The translations under genes were made by a program, and so were the position numbers. This document shows, piece after piece, positions 53,968 to 63,385 of a stretch of DNA of 64,000 nucleotides (position 1 is the stretch's first letter; the number at the start of each line of letters is the position of its first letter). Where the stretch lies: assembly GCF_002940685.1 (NCBI RefSeq), contig NZ_PNFP01000025.1, positions 1-64,000 of the forward strand, in the 5' to 3' direction. This DNA is from Ensifer adhaerens. Lineage in GTDB: Bacteria > Pseudomonadota > Alphaproteobacteria > Rhizobiales > Rhizobiaceae. Below the pieces are notes generated by a model that saw nothing but the letters and a program-made list of their open reading frames with translations, was not told the origin of the DNA and ran no database searches.

Positions 53968-55430
53968 ACCTCCTCGCGTCCATTCGGCGGATACCGCTGA
54001 CATTTCGCATCCCGGCGATGGTCGCGCTGCTGATGATCGTCATTAGTGCCATCATCTCGGAGCGTGTTTTGAGCAGGCTCTACGAGACCCAGCGGCAGCA
54101 TATGGCAGCCGTGGCGGGGACCTATCTCGACGGGCTTTCGATGGCGCTCGTGCCGGCTGTGCTGCGCGGAGACATCTGGGAGACATACGACATTCTCGAT
54201 CGGACACGGTCGACCTATGGGGCACTCGCGCCGCTTGAAACGATCGTCACCGGACGGGATGGCCGGGTCCTGGCATCAAGCCATCCGAAATCGGTCGCAC
54301 CCCTTGCGGAACTGCCTGAGGAATATGCCGATCGCGCGCCCGGGCAGGACGGAATGAAGATTGATTGGGACAAGCGAACGGGCTTTGGCAAGCGGGAACT
54401 CGTCTATCAGGGGCGGACTGTGGGGGCGATACATGCCTCCTTTGATATCTCGCACCTCATCGCCGAGCGCCGCGAGGTGCTCAACACGCTCTTGGCTACG
54501 AATGCCGTCCTTGCCACAGCGTTCGCGGTTGTCGGCTACCTGCTGGCGCGCCGGATGGTCCAGCCTGTCAAGACACTGGCGGATCACATGCGATCAGGAA
54601 CGAGCGCCACGCTTTTGCCGATCGCGGTCGAGGAATTCCCGAGCCGGGAGGGCGAGTTCGCCGAATTGTTTCATGGGTTCAACGCCCTGGTCGAAGCCGA
54701 ACGCGAGCGGAGCGCGCTCACACTGAAGCTTGCCGAAGAGGAGAAGCTCGCGAGCCTCGGCCGCCTGGCATCGAGCATGGCGCATGAGATCAACAACCCC
54801 CTCGGGGGCCTCTTCAACTGCATCGACACGCTGAAGCGCCACGGGCAGGACGAGGCCGTCAGGCAAGCCAGCTTGTCCCTGCTTGAGCGCGGACTGACCG
54901 GCATCAGGGACGTCGTACGGGCGGCCCTTGCGACTTACCGGCCAGACCGAAGTGGCCGGGCACTTACCCTGCAGGATCTCGATGACGTGCAATTGCTGGT
55001 CGGGCCTGAAATCGCCCGCAGGCAACAGACGTTGAACTGGGAGCGATGTCCCGACACGCCGTCGCTCGCGGCGCTTTCCGGCGTCGCCGTCCGTCAGGCG
55101 CTCCTCAATCTCGTCCTCAATGCCAGTGCGGCGGCCGGCGACGGTGGCAAGGTCGCCGTTCAATCCCGTGTCGATCCTGAGACCTGCGCCTTGGTGCTTT
55201 CCGTAGGCGACAATGGCCCAGGCCTGAGTAACCACGCCCTTGAGGTGCTCGTAGCGACCGAACCGGCGCCGGCGAGCCGGATCGGCAACGGCCTTGGGCT
55301 GTGGATGGTCAGAAAGATGGTCGATGAAGCCGGCGGTTTCATCAAGGTCGGAACAAGTGACATCGCCGGTGCTCTTGTCGAAGTGCATCTGCCACTTAAG
55401 AATCCTCTGGAGGTGAACAATGCCGCGTGA
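53964..55430 (+). CDS. aioS: AioS sensor histidine kinase
   Basis: The 488-residue membrane kinase has two membrane segments (IRRIPLTFRIPAMVALLMIV, LATNAVLATAFAVVGYLLA), a periplasmic domain between them, a HAMP-like region, the phosphorylated histidine in SSMAHEINNPLGG, and a HATPase domain (NLVLNASAAAGDGG, GDNGPGLS). It responds to AioX-bound arsenite and phosphorylates AioR. It overlaps aioX by four bases and aioR by eleven. Confidence 0.92.
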   Translation: MNLLASIRRIPLTFRIPAMVALLMIVISAIISERVLSRLYETQRQHMAAVAGTYLDGLSMALVPAVLRGDIWETYDILDRTRSTYGALAPLETIVTGRDGRVLASSHPKSVAPLAELPEEYADRAPGQDGMKIDWDKRTGFGKRELVYQGRTVGAIHASFDISHLIAERREVLNTLLATNAVLATAFAVVGYLLARRMVQPVKTLADHMRSGTSATLLPIAVEEFPSREGEFAELFHGFNALVEAERERSALTLKLAEEEKLASLGRLASSMAHEINNPLGGLFNCIDTLKRHGQDEAVRQASLSLLERGLTGIRDVVRAALATYRPDRSGRALTLQDLDDVQLLVGPEIARRQQTLNWERCPDTPSLAALSGVAVRQALLNLVLNASAAAGDGGKVAVQSRVDPETCALVLSVGDNGPGLSNHALEVLVATEPAPASRIGNGLGLWMVRKMVDEAGGFIKVGTSDIAGALVEVHLPLKNPLEVNNAA

Positions 55431-56748
55431 GACGGGACGCATCGGACTGTTGGAAGACGACCCGATCATGGGTGAATCGCTCGTCCAGCGCCTCTTGCTA
55501 GAAGGGCATAAGGTGCAATGGTGGACGCGTGGAGACCAGGCTCTTCGTGAATTGTCCGGTCACGCCGGCGATTTCGATCTCGTCATCTGCGACATTCGGT
55601 TGCCGGACATGAACGGGGAGGAAGTCTTTCGGCAAAGCTGTTTCGAAAGCTCGACGCCGTTCCTGTTCATGTCGGGTTTCGGCGACATCGATCAGGCGGT
55701 GCGGTTGATGCGCAGCGGCGCGGTGGATTTCATCACCAAACCGTTCGAGATGGGAACGTTGCTCGACCGGATCGCCTCGAGCCTCAGATCCGTGCCGGAC
55801 GATGCCCTTGAAGGTGTTCTGGGAATTTCCGCATCGATGCGGAATGTGGAAATGATCCTTCGGCGATACGCGTCCCACACGTTGCCGGTTCTCATCCAAG
55901 GCGAGACGGGCACGGGCAAGGAGATCTGCGCGCGCTTCCTTCATCAAGTGTCCGATCGGGCAAAGGCGCCGTTCATGGCCGTCAACTGCGCGGCGATACC
56001 CAGCGAACTTCTGGAAAGTGAGCTGTTCGGACACGAAAAGGGAGCCTTCACCGGCGCCAATCAACTGCATCGGGGGTATGCCGAGCGGGCCGGCGACGGG
56101 ATCCTGTTTCTCGACGAGATCGGCGACATGCCTCTTGCGCTTCAGGCCAAGCTGTTGCGACTGATCGAGGACGGCCACTTCCACAGGCTTGGAAGTGAAA
56201 AACCGATCCCCTTCAAGGCGAGGATAGTTTGCGCCACGCATCAGGACGTCGAGAGTGAGCGCACGCGTTTTCGCCAGGATCTCTACTTCCGGCTTTCTGC
56301 CCTGCCGGTCACCCTTCTTCCCATCAGAGAGCGGCCCGAAGACATCCTTTGGCTTGCTCAACGGTTCCTGGACGAGATCACCGAAGCGCGGGAGACTCCC
56401 GTGCGCGGCATCAGTGCGCTGGCCGAGGACATGATGCTGGAGCATGCGTGGCCCGGCAATGCGCGCGAACTGCGAAACCGGCTGGAACGGGCAGTGGCGC
56501 TTTCGGAAAGCACGCTGCTAATGCCGCTTGAGCTTTTCCCGGACAAACGCATTGCCGTCGTTGCCGGACCTGTTGAAACATTGTCGGAGGCTCGCGATGC
56601 CGCCGAACGCAGGCAGATCCTCAGAGCCCTCAGCATGACCGACGGGCACATCTCGGAAGCCGCGCGCTGTCTCGGCGTATCAAGAACGACCCTTTGGGAA
56701 AAGATGACACGCTTCGGGATCGAAAGCGGAGGACGTTCGGAAAACTGA
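55420..56748 (+). CDS. aioR: AioR sigma-54-dependent response regulator
   Basis: The 442-residue protein has a receiver domain with the phosphorylated D58 (DLVICDIRLPD), an AAA+ domain with Walker A GETGTGKE (161-168) and the sigma-54 contact GAFTGA (208-213), LFLDEIGDM as Walker B, and a C-terminal Fis-type helix-turn-helix (EAARCLGVSRTTLWEKM). It activates aioBA from the sigma-54 promoter that lies after its own gene. It is immediately downstream of aioS. Confidence 0.93.
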   Translation: MPRETGRIGLLEDDPIMGESLVQRLLLEGHKVQWWTRGDQALRELSGHAGDFDLVICDIRLPDMNGEEVFRQSCFESSTPFLFMSGFGDIDQAVRLMRSGAVDFITKPFEMGTLLDRIASSLRSVPDDALEGVLGISASMRNVEMILRRYASHTLPVLIQGETGTGKEICARFLHQVSDRAKAPFMAVNCAAIPSELLESELFGHEKGAFTGANQLHRGYAERAGDGILFLDEIGDMPLALQAKLLRLIEDGHFHRLGSEKPIPFKARIVCATHQDVESERTRFRQDLYFRLSALPVTLLPIRERPEDILWLAQRFLDEITEARETPVRGISALAEDMMLEHAWPGNARELRNRLERAVALSESTLLMPLELFPDKRIAVVAGPVETLSEARDAAERRQILRALSMTDGHISEAARCLGVSRTTLWEKMTRFGIESGGRSEN

Positions 56749-56779
56749 ACACCCCTCCCTCAAGGCTGTTCTGTTTTCC
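56739..56779 (+). terminator. Hairpin between aioR and aioB
   Basis: GGAAAACTGAACA (56739-56751) pairs with TGTTCTGTTTTCC (56767-56779) with one mismatch around a 15-base loop, and overlaps the end of aioR. It should separate the aioXSR transcript from aioBA. The T-rich arm is inside the stem. Confidence 0.5.
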
Positions 56780-56846
56780 TGACACGTTGCCGGCGTTCGC
56801 CGCGCCGAAGCGCGGGGTTTCCCAACAAATCCAGGCCAAATCGGAT

Positions 56847-56861
56847 TGGCACGGCACTTGC
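56847..56861 (+). promoter_or_regulatory. Sigma-54 promoter of aioBA
   Basis: TGGCACGGCACTTGC matches the -24/-12 consensus TGGCAC-N5-TTGC exactly, 37 bases before the aioB ATG. With AioR beside it, this is the arsenite-induced promoter of the oxidase genes. Confidence 0.88.
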
Positions 56862-56898
56862 TGACCTAGGATGACGACATCCACGTAGGGAGGCTTGC

Positions 56899-57423
56899 AT
56901 GTCACGCTGTCGAAACATGGTCGATCTCGGCCGACGCCAATTCCTGCGCGGTAGCGCCCTGGTCGCTGCCAGTGCCACGGTTGCCGCGACGGCGCCTGCG
57001 CCGCAGGCGAGAGCGGCAACCCCCGCGGCCCGGGTCGAGTATCCATCGAACCGTCTTGCCAACCTTTCCGAGCTTGTCGCGAACGAGCCGCTGGACGTGA
57101 CCTACCCTGACGAAGACGCGGCGGGTGTGCTTCTCAAGCTTGGCGTTCGCGTCGAAGGTGGCGTCGGTCCGGACGGCGATATCGTCGGTTTTTCGACGAT
57201 CTGTCCGCACAAGGGATTTCCCCTCACCTATTCGGCCGACAGCAAGACCTTCAACTGTCCGGGCCACTATTCGGTGTTCGATCCCGAGAAGGGTGGCCAG
57301 CAGGTCTGGGGCCAAGCCACGCAGAACCTGCCCCAATACAATCTTCGTGTCGCCGACAACGGCGACATCTTCGCCGAAGGCGTGGACGAACTGATCTACG
57401 GCCGCCTGTCGAACGTGCTCTGA
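56899..57423 (+). CDS. aioB: AioB, Rieske subunit of arsenite oxidase
   Basis: The 174-residue periplasmic subunit carries a twin-arginine signal (GRRQFLRGSALVAASATVAA) that also exports the AioA partner. The Rieske [2Fe-2S] ligands are C102 and H104 (CPHKG) and C120 and H123 (CPGHYS). It passes electrons from the molybdenum subunit to cytochrome c. The gene is twelve bases before aioA. Confidence 0.95.
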   Translation: MSRCRNMVDLGRRQFLRGSALVAASATVAATAPAPQARAATPAARVEYPSNRLANLSELVANEPLDVTYPDEDAAGVLLKLGVRVEGGVGPDGDIVGFSTICPHKGFPLTYSADSKTFNCPGHYSVFDPEKGGQQVWGQATQNLPQYNLRVADNGDIFAEGVDELIYGRLSNVL

Positions 57424-57435
57424 GGGAGAAACAAG

Positions 57436-59901
57436 ATGGCTTACAAACGTCACATCGACCGTCTGCCGATCATCCCCGCGGACGCGACACGCCACAACGT
57501 CACCTGTCACTACTGCATCGTCGGATGCGGTTATCACGCCTACACCTGGCCGGTGAACAAGCAGGGTGGAACCGCGCCCAACCAGAATGCCTTTGGCGTC
57601 GACCTCTCCAAGCAACAGGAGGCGGAAACCGACGCGTGGTACGCGCCGTCGATGTACAACATCGTCAAGCAAGACGGCCAAGACGTGCACATCGTCGTCA
57701 AGCCGGATCATGAGTGTGAGGTAAACTCGGGCCTTGGGTCGATACGCGGTGCGCGCATCGCGGAGATGAGCTTTTCCGAAGCTCGCAACACCCAGCAGCA
57801 GCGCCTTACCGACCCGCTCGTCTGGCGGTACGGCCAGATGCAGCCGACGAGTTGGGAGGATGCGCTCGATCTCGTCGCCCGCGTGACCGCGGCCATCGTC
57901 AAGGAGAAAGGCGAGGACGCGCTCTACGTCTCGGCCTATGACCACGGCGGCGCCGGCGGCGGCTATGAGAATACCTGGGGGACGGGCAAACTTTATTTCG
58001 AGGCCATGAAGGTCAAGAATATCCGCATCCACAATCGCCCCGCCTACAATTCCGAAGTTCACGCTACCCGCGACATGGGGGTTGGCGAACTGAACAACTG
58101 CTACGAGGATGCCGAACTGGCCGACACAATCTTCTGCGTCGGTGCCAATCCGCTTGAAACCCAGACAAACTACTTCCTGAATCATTGGGTGCCGAACATG
58201 CGCGGCACTACAAGCGCGAAGAAAAACGAGCAGCTACCGGGCGAAGAGCATCCCCCGGTCCGGATCGTCTTCGTCGATCCCCGTCGCACCGTGAGCATCA
58301 ATGCCTGCGAGGCAGAAGCGGGCGTCGACAACGTGTTGCACCTTGCGATCAATTCGGGCACCGACCTTGCGCTCTTCAATGCGATCTTCTCGCACATTGT
58401 GGAGAAAGGCTGGACCGACAAGGCGTTCATCGAGGCGAGCACCACCGGGTTCGACGAAGCTGTCAAAGGCAACAAGGTCACGATCGAAGAGGCATCGAAA
58501 ATCTGCGGCGTGCCCGCGGCCGATATCGAGAAGGCAGCGCAATGGATCGCCGAGCCAAAGGCTGAGGGGAAACGCCGCCGCACGATGATGCCCTACGAAA
58601 AGGGCCTCATCTGGGGCAACGACAATTACCGCACGAATGCAGCACTCGTGAACATTGCGCTTGCCACCGGAAACATCGGCCGCCCGGGCGGCGGCTGTGT
58701 TCGTCTAGGTGGTCACCAGGAGGGCTACGCTCGCCCGTCGGACGCCCATGTCGGCAGGCCTGCCGCCTATGTCGATCAACTATTGATCGGCGGCCAGGGC
58801 GGCGTGCATCACATCTGGGGGTGTGACCACTACAAGACGACCTTGAACGCGCATGAGTTCAAGAAGGTCTACAAGAAGCGCACGGATATCGTGAAGGATG
58901 CGATGAGCGCGGTCCCCTACGGCGATCGCGATGCGATGGTAAAAGCGATCGTGGATGCGATCAATCAAGGCGGCCTCTTTGCCGTCAACGTCGACATCAT
59001 TCCGACGAAGATCGGTCAGGCATGCCACGTCGTGCTCCCCGCTGCCACTTCCGGCGAGATGAACCTGACCTCCATGAATGGTGAGAGGCGCCTGCGTCTG
59101 ACCGAACGTTACATGGATCCGCCAGGCCAGGCGATGCCGGACTGCCTGATCGCTGCAAGGCTCGCCAACCACCTGGAGCGGGTTCTGCGCGACATGGGTG
59201 ACGCTGCCTATGCCGACAAGTTCAAAGGTTTCGACTGGAAGACCGAGGAAGACGCCTTCATGGACGGATATCACAAGGTCGCCCATGGCGGAGAATTCGT
59301 AACCTATGAACGCCTGAAGGCCATGGGCAACAACGGCGTGCAGGAGCCGGCAACCGCCTTTGAGGGCGGCAAGTTGATTGGCACTAAACGGCTCTACGAA
59401 GACGCCAAGTTCGGCACTGATGACGGTAAAGCGAAGTTCATGGTGTCCGAATGGCGCGGGTTGCAGGCTCCCGGAAAGCAGGCCCAGAAGGACAAGTACA
59501 AGTACCTGATCAACAACGGCCGAGCCAACCACGTATGGCAGTCGGCCTATCTCGACCAGGAAAACGACTTCGTCATGGATCGCTGGCCATACCCGTTCAT
59601 TCAGATGAACCCGCAAGACATGACTGAAGGGGGTCTGAAGGAAGGCGATCTGGTCGAAGTGTTCAACGATGCCGGCGCCACCCAGGCGATGGTTTATCCC
59701 ACGCCCACGGCGCGCCGGAGCGAGACCTTCATGATGTTCGGTTATCCGACGGGCGTGCAGGGCAACGTCGTCAACGCCGGCACGAACGAATTGATCCTGC
59801 CCAACTACAAGCAGACCTGGGCCGACATCCGCAAGATCGCGGACGCGCCGCGCAACGTCGCCCACCTCTCCTTCAAGTCGCAGGAATACAAATCGGCCTA
59901 A
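57436..59901 (+). CDS. aioA: AioA, molybdopterin subunit of arsenite oxidase
   Basis: The 821-residue catalytic subunit oxidises arsenite to arsenate in the periplasm. The [3Fe-4S] ligands are C24, C27 and C31 in CHYCIVGCGYHAY, and no fourth cysteine is present, as expected for this family. The size fits AioA (about 820-850). It has no signal of its own and is exported with AioB. An 11-bp hairpin follows its stop. Confidence 0.96.
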   Translation: MAYKRHIDRLPIIPADATRHNVTCHYCIVGCGYHAYTWPVNKQGGTAPNQNAFGVDLSKQQEAETDAWYAPSMYNIVKQDGQDVHIVVKPDHECEVNSGLGSIRGARIAEMSFSEARNTQQQRLTDPLVWRYGQMQPTSWEDALDLVARVTAAIVKEKGEDALYVSAYDHGGAGGGYENTWGTGKLYFEAMKVKNIRIHNRPAYNSEVHATRDMGVGELNNCYEDAELADTIFCVGANPLETQTNYFLNHWVPNMRGTTSAKKNEQLPGEEHPPVRIVFVDPRRTVSINACEAEAGVDNVLHLAINSGTDLALFNAIFSHIVEKGWTDKAFIEASTTGFDEAVKGNKVTIEEASKICGVPAADIEKAAQWIAEPKAEGKRRRTMMPYEKGLIWGNDNYRTNAALVNIALATGNIGRPGGGCVRLGGHQEGYARPSDAHVGRPAAYVDQLLIGGQGGVHHIWGCDHYKTTLNAHEFKKVYKKRTDIVKDAMSAVPYGDRDAMVKAIVDAINQGGLFAVNVDIIPTKIGQACHVVLPAATSGEMNLTSMNGERRLRLTERYMDPPGQAMPDCLIAARLANHLERVLRDMGDAAYADKFKGFDWKTEEDAFMDGYHKVAHGGEFVTYERLKAMGNNGVQEPATAFEGGKLIGTKRLYEDAKFGTDDGKAKFMVSEWRGLQAPGKQAQKDKYKYLINNGRANHVWQSAYLDQENDFVMDRWPYPFIQMNPQDMTEGGLKEGDLVEVFNDAGATQAMVYPTPTARRSETFMMFGYPTGVQGNVVNAGTNELILPNYKQTWADIRKIADAPRNVAHLSFKSQEYKSA

Positions 59902-59909
59902 GCTCCACA

Positions 59910-59934
59910 GGAGGGCGATCAGCGATCGCCCTCC
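59910..59934 (+). terminator. Stem-loop between aioA and cytC
   Basis: GGAGGGCGATC (59910-59920) and GATCGCCCTCC (59924-59934) form an 11-bp perfect stem with loop AGC. The tail is CCTTTCCC rather than a T run, so it may be a partial terminator or an mRNA-stabilising element that lowers cytC expression relative to aioBA. Confidence 0.55.
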
Positions 59935-59962
59935 CCTTTCCCTATTGAAATGGATATTGAGA

Positions 59963-60343
59963 ATGCGGAAATCGCTTACAGTTGCACTTTGTCTATTCGC
60001 AGCATCCCCGGCTCTCGCCGACGGCAATGCGGATGCGGGTGCTGTCGTTTTCAAGAAATGCGCGGCGTGCCATGCGGTCGGTCCGGGGGCAAAGAACAAG
60101 GTTGGGCCGGAGCTGAATGGCATCCTCGGCCGCAAGGTGGCAGCCGTTGATGGCTTCAACTACTCACCGGCGTTCAAGACAAAGGCGGAGGAAGGCTGGA
60201 GTTGGGATGAAACGCATCTTTCCGAATACCTGGCAAACCCGAAGGCCTACATCAAAGGTACGAAAATGGCGTTCCCAGGACTGAAGAAGCCAGAAGAAAT
60301 CTCCGACATCATTGCCTATCTCAAGACGTTTCCCGCTGAATAA
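59963..60343 (+). CDS. cytC: Periplasmic cytochrome c552
   Basis: Using the ATG at 59963 the protein has 126 residues; a TTG six codons earlier is less likely. It has a signal peptide (SLTVALCLFAASPALA) and a single heme motif C33-A-A-C-H37, with the distal methionine in GTKMAFPGL. It is the likely electron acceptor for AioBA, as in the aio clusters of rhizobia. Confidence 0.92.
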   Translation: MRKSLTVALCLFAASPALADGNADAGAVVFKKCAACHAVGPGAKNKVGPELNGILGRKVAAVDGFNYSPAFKTKAEEGWSWDETHLSEYLANPKAYIKGTKMAFPGLKKPEEISDIIAYLKTFPAE

Positions 60344-60373
60344 GGCGGTTCCTGAGCGACCCGGGAGGTCAAC

Positions 60374-61669
60374 ATGACCGTGAAGTGTCAAACAGCAGAT
60401 CCGATCGAAACGGTCGTTACCTGCAGCGATCGCGGTCAATCTAAGCAACTCCTTTCCGTTCCGGAGGCGGTCAATGCAGCGATCAGCGTTGCGTTACCCG
60501 TTACCGGGGGCGAGAGCCTCGCTCTTATTGCCGCCTCGGGTCGTATCCTTGCACGTCCAGTCATGGCGGGCTGTAACTTGCCGCGTTTTGACCATTCGGC
60601 GATGGACGGCTATGCCGTGCGGTCGCAAGATTTGCACGGTGTTGGCCCCTGGACGTTTTCGGTGGTGGGCGGTGTGGCGGCAGGCGACATGCCGTCATCC
60701 GAGGAAGCCGCGGCCGGTACCGCTATCGCGATCAACACCGGCGCGCCCGTCCCGCCCGGCTACGACGCCGTTCTCGTAAACGAGATTTGTCTTCGCACCA
60801 ATGAAGCCATCGTGACCGCGCATCGGCCAAGGCGCGGAGAAAACATACGGGTAGCTGGCGAGGACATAAAGGCAGGAACGGTCGTCGCGGCCGCCGGCAC
60901 GCTCGTCACGCCTGATGTTGCTGCAATGCTTGCGGGCCTCGGGATGGCGAACATAGGCGTCCTGCGCCGCGTTCGCGTCGCCCTGATCACGACCGGTGCA
61001 GAATTGAAGCAACCGGGTGAGGCATTGGCATCCGGGCAGATCTACGACTCCAACAGATTTCTCGTCCGCGCCATGCTTGATCGGCCTTGGATCTCACTGA
61101 CCGATGCCGGCAGCCTCACGGATCAATTTGACAGTATCAGGGGCGTGCTTCGCGACCTCTCGCGAGATCATGATGTCGTGATTTCGACCGGCGGCATGTC
61201 CAGCGGAGCCGCGGACCATGTGTGGAATGCGCTTCAGTCACTCGGTGCGTCGATGAGCGTCTTGAATGTTGCAATGCGGCCGGGGAAACCGGCGACAATC
61301 GGTCGGGTTGGTTCGGCGCTGTTCGTCGGCTTGCCGGGTAACCCAATGGCGGCGGCGATTGCGCTGCGTCAGATCGCTTTGCCCGCCATTCATGTCACCG
61401 GCGGTCGTGCGCCGGTCGATCCGGAATGGTTTCCGGCCAAGTCCGGTTTCGCCTGTCGCAAGCGGCCGGGCCGCACCGAGTTCATCCCTGTCCGCATTTC
61501 CGGTCGCGACGATCAAGGCATGCCGATCCTGGAGGCGCTCGGACGAGGATCATCGGGCAGCCTGTCACCAATGGCACGGGCGGATGGCATCGCTGTTTTG
61601 CTTCCCAATCTTAGCGAGATCAGCGAGGGCATGCGATTGCGCTATGAGCCATTTGGTACGACGTACTAA
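60374..61669 (+). CDS. moeA: Molybdopterin molybdenumtransferase MoeA
   Basis: The 431-residue cytoplasmic enzyme inserts molybdenum into molybdopterin, supplying cofactor for AioA. It has the MoeA core (LPRFDHSAMDGYAVRSQD, TTGAELKQPGEALASGQIYD, STGGMSSGAADHV) and GLPGNPMAAAIALRQ. It is 30 bases after cytC and completes the aio cluster. No other cofactor genes are present here, so the rest of the pathway must be chromosomal. Confidence 0.93.
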   Translation: MTVKCQTADPIETVVTCSDRGQSKQLLSVPEAVNAAISVALPVTGGESLALIAASGRILARPVMAGCNLPRFDHSAMDGYAVRSQDLHGVGPWTFSVVGGVAAGDMPSSEEAAAGTAIAINTGAPVPPGYDAVLVNEICLRTNEAIVTAHRPRRGENIRVAGEDIKAGTVVAAAGTLVTPDVAAMLAGLGMANIGVLRRVRVALITTGAELKQPGEALASGQIYDSNRFLVRAMLDRPWISLTDAGSLTDQFDSIRGVLRDLSRDHDVVISTGGMSSGAADHVWNALQSLGASMSVLNVAMRPGKPATIGRVGSALFVGLPGNPMAAAIALRQIALPAIHVTGGRAPVDPEWFPAKSGFACRKRPGRTEFIPVRISGRDDQGMPILEALGRGSSGSLSPMARADGIAVLLPNLSEISEGMRLRYEPFGTTY

Positions 61670-61777
61670 CAGGAAATCAGAACTGTTGCGTCAGGTCCGA
61701 CGTCTGTTCTGCCCTATGAAACTCGCGCGTTCGTACAGCGCGTCGTGCGGGCTTGAACCACTTCGTCGCACCTCCGC

Positions 61778-62701
61778 TCAACCAGTGACTTCGTCCCGAA
61801 TAGCCTGCATCGTCTCGCGAAGCCCTCGACTTAGATGCTTGTCGCGGCGAACAACCAAGGCCAGTGCCCTTGTAAGTGCCGGTCGCAAGTGAAAGGTGTG
61901 GAACGTTGCCGTGCCTTCCGATTGCCTCAAGGCAAGACGCGGAATCAGCGACCATCCCAACCCCGCCCCCACTAATTGCTTGATGGCTTCGACGCTTCCG
62001 AACTCCATCGCCTGCTGCACCCGTACCCCCGAGGCCCCGAACCATTCATCAATTAGCCGGCGGGTGTTTCCACCCTCGAAAAGAAGCAGGCTCCTTGAGC
62101 CGAGAAACGCCGCATCTACAGAGGTGGCGTCGTCATGGGATTCGCTGGCCGGGGCGATCGCGACGAGTTCGTCATCGTAGATGGGTTCGACTTCCAACGA
62201 TCGGCCGGAAGCTGGCAGCGTAACAAGCGCGAGGTCGAGGCTGTTCGCCTCGAGGTCACGCAAGATGTCTTCGGTATTTCCAACCCGGACAACAATCTCG
62301 AGACCTGGCATCGAACCTTTGATTTTGGCTATCACGGGCGGCAGTAAATGAATGCAGGCTGTAGCACCAGTGCCTATCCGTACCCTACCGACGGCGGCCG
62401 CCTTGTGTGGTGCCATCGACTCAGAGGCGTCGATCACTTCCTTCTCGATCCGACGACCGTGACGGAGCAGTTCGTGGCCGGCAGGCGTCGGCTGTGCCTT
62501 CCGCCCGATCCGCTCGATCAAGCGGACGCCTAGATGCTGTTCCAAGTGTTTCACCTGGAGGCTGACAGCAGGTTGCGTCAAACCGGTTCGCTCGGCCGCT
62601 GCGGTGAAACTTCCCAGCTCAGCGACGTCCATGAAGGCGCGCAGTTGATCGAGATTGAAACCTCTCACCAAACCTCTCCTTATAGCTTGCATAACAAGCA
62701 T
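61778..62701 (-). CDS. LysR-family transcriptional regulator
   Basis: The 307-residue protein has the LysR helix-turn-helix (DQLRAFMDVAELGSFTAAAE, TQPAVSLQVKHLEQHLGV) and a normal effector domain. It is divergent from the GNAT gene (71 bases between the starts), so it probably controls that gene or itself. Its target is unknown. It converges with moeA. Confidence 0.88.
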   Translation of the reverse strand: MLVMQAIRRGLVRGFNLDQLRAFMDVAELGSFTAAAERTGLTQPAVSLQVKHLEQHLGVRLIERIGRKAQPTPAGHELLRHGRRIEKEVIDASESMAPHKAAAVGRVRIGTGATACIHLLPPVIAKIKGSMPGLEIVVRVGNTEDILRDLEANSLDLALVTLPASGRSLEVEPIYDDELVAIAPASESHDDATSVDAAFLGSRSLLLFEGGNTRRLIDEWFGASGVRVQQAMEFGSVEAIKQLVGAGLGWSLIPRLALRQSEGTATFHTFHLRPALTRALALVVRRDKHLSRGLRETMQAIRDEVTG

Positions 62702-62771
62702 AAACTTCCTTTAGCGTTGTAGCCAGGCGATGATAGGCCACCGAGGCAGCTGAAACGCGGCAGAGATCAAA

Positions 62772-63290
62772 ATGTCAGACTTTACCATCGTCCCATGTGG
62801 GGAAGCTCATATCACCGGAATCGCGGCGATCTACGAGCACGCCGTTCGTTTCGGGACGGCCAGCTTCGAGCTAACTCCCCCCAGCGACATGGAGATGCTG
62901 GACAGGCGTAACGCCATGGTTTCGGGTGGCTATCCGTATCTTGTTGCCGAGATGCACGGCGCAGTGATCGGATACGCCTACGCCGGGCCGTATCGCCCGC
63001 GCCCGGCCTACAGAGGCACAGTCGAAAACTCGGTCTATGTGCACCACGACAAGCAAGGGCTTGGAATTGGGAGATCACTCCTGCAGAGCCTGATCGACGA
63101 ATGCACACGATTGGCGTTTCGGCAGATGGTCGCGGTAATAGGCGACTCCGCCAATATCTCCTCGCAGAGGCTGCACGCAAAGTTGGGGTTCGAACAGATC
63201 GGAGTTCTGAAGGCGGTGGGCTGGAAGCATGAGCGTTGGTTGGACACCGTATTGATGCAGCGGTGCTTGGACGCGGGAACGATGCGATGA
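62772..63290 (+). CDS. GNAT-family N-acetyltransferase, PAT/ArsN-like
   Basis: The 172-residue enzyme has the acetyl-CoA motif QGLGIGRSLLQ and the phosphinothricin-acetyltransferase-like pattern (SFELTPPSDMEMLDRRN, VENSVYVHHDKQ, HAKLGFEQIGVLKAVGWKHE). ArsN1 enzymes that detoxify arsinothricin belong to this group, and the arsenic setting makes that role possible, but a herbicide/amino-acid acetylase is equally consistent with the sequence. Confidence 0.8.
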   Translation: MSDFTIVPCGEAHITGIAAIYEHAVRFGTASFELTPPSDMEMLDRRNAMVSGGYPYLVAEMHGAVIGYAYAGPYRPRPAYRGTVENSVYVHHDKQGLGIGRSLLQSLIDECTRLAFRQMVAVIGDSANISSQRLHAKLGFEQIGVLKAVGWKHERWLDTVLMQRCLDAGTMR

Positions 63291-63320
63291 GGAAGACCTC
63301 ATGACCATCTACCTGGGAAA

Positions 63321-63346
63321 GATATTTCCAAAATCATCGAAATATC
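63321..63346. promoter_or_regulatory. Operator-like inverted repeat upstream of the second arsR
   Basis: GATATTTC (63321-63328) and GAAATATC (63339-63346) are perfect 8-bp arms with a 10-base spacer, 40 bases before the ATG. The sequence resembles the AT-rich sites found before the other ArsR-type genes. Confidence 0.55.
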
Positions 63347-63385
63347 GATTGACCGCATCCCGCCCATTCGGCTATCTCTATTTCC

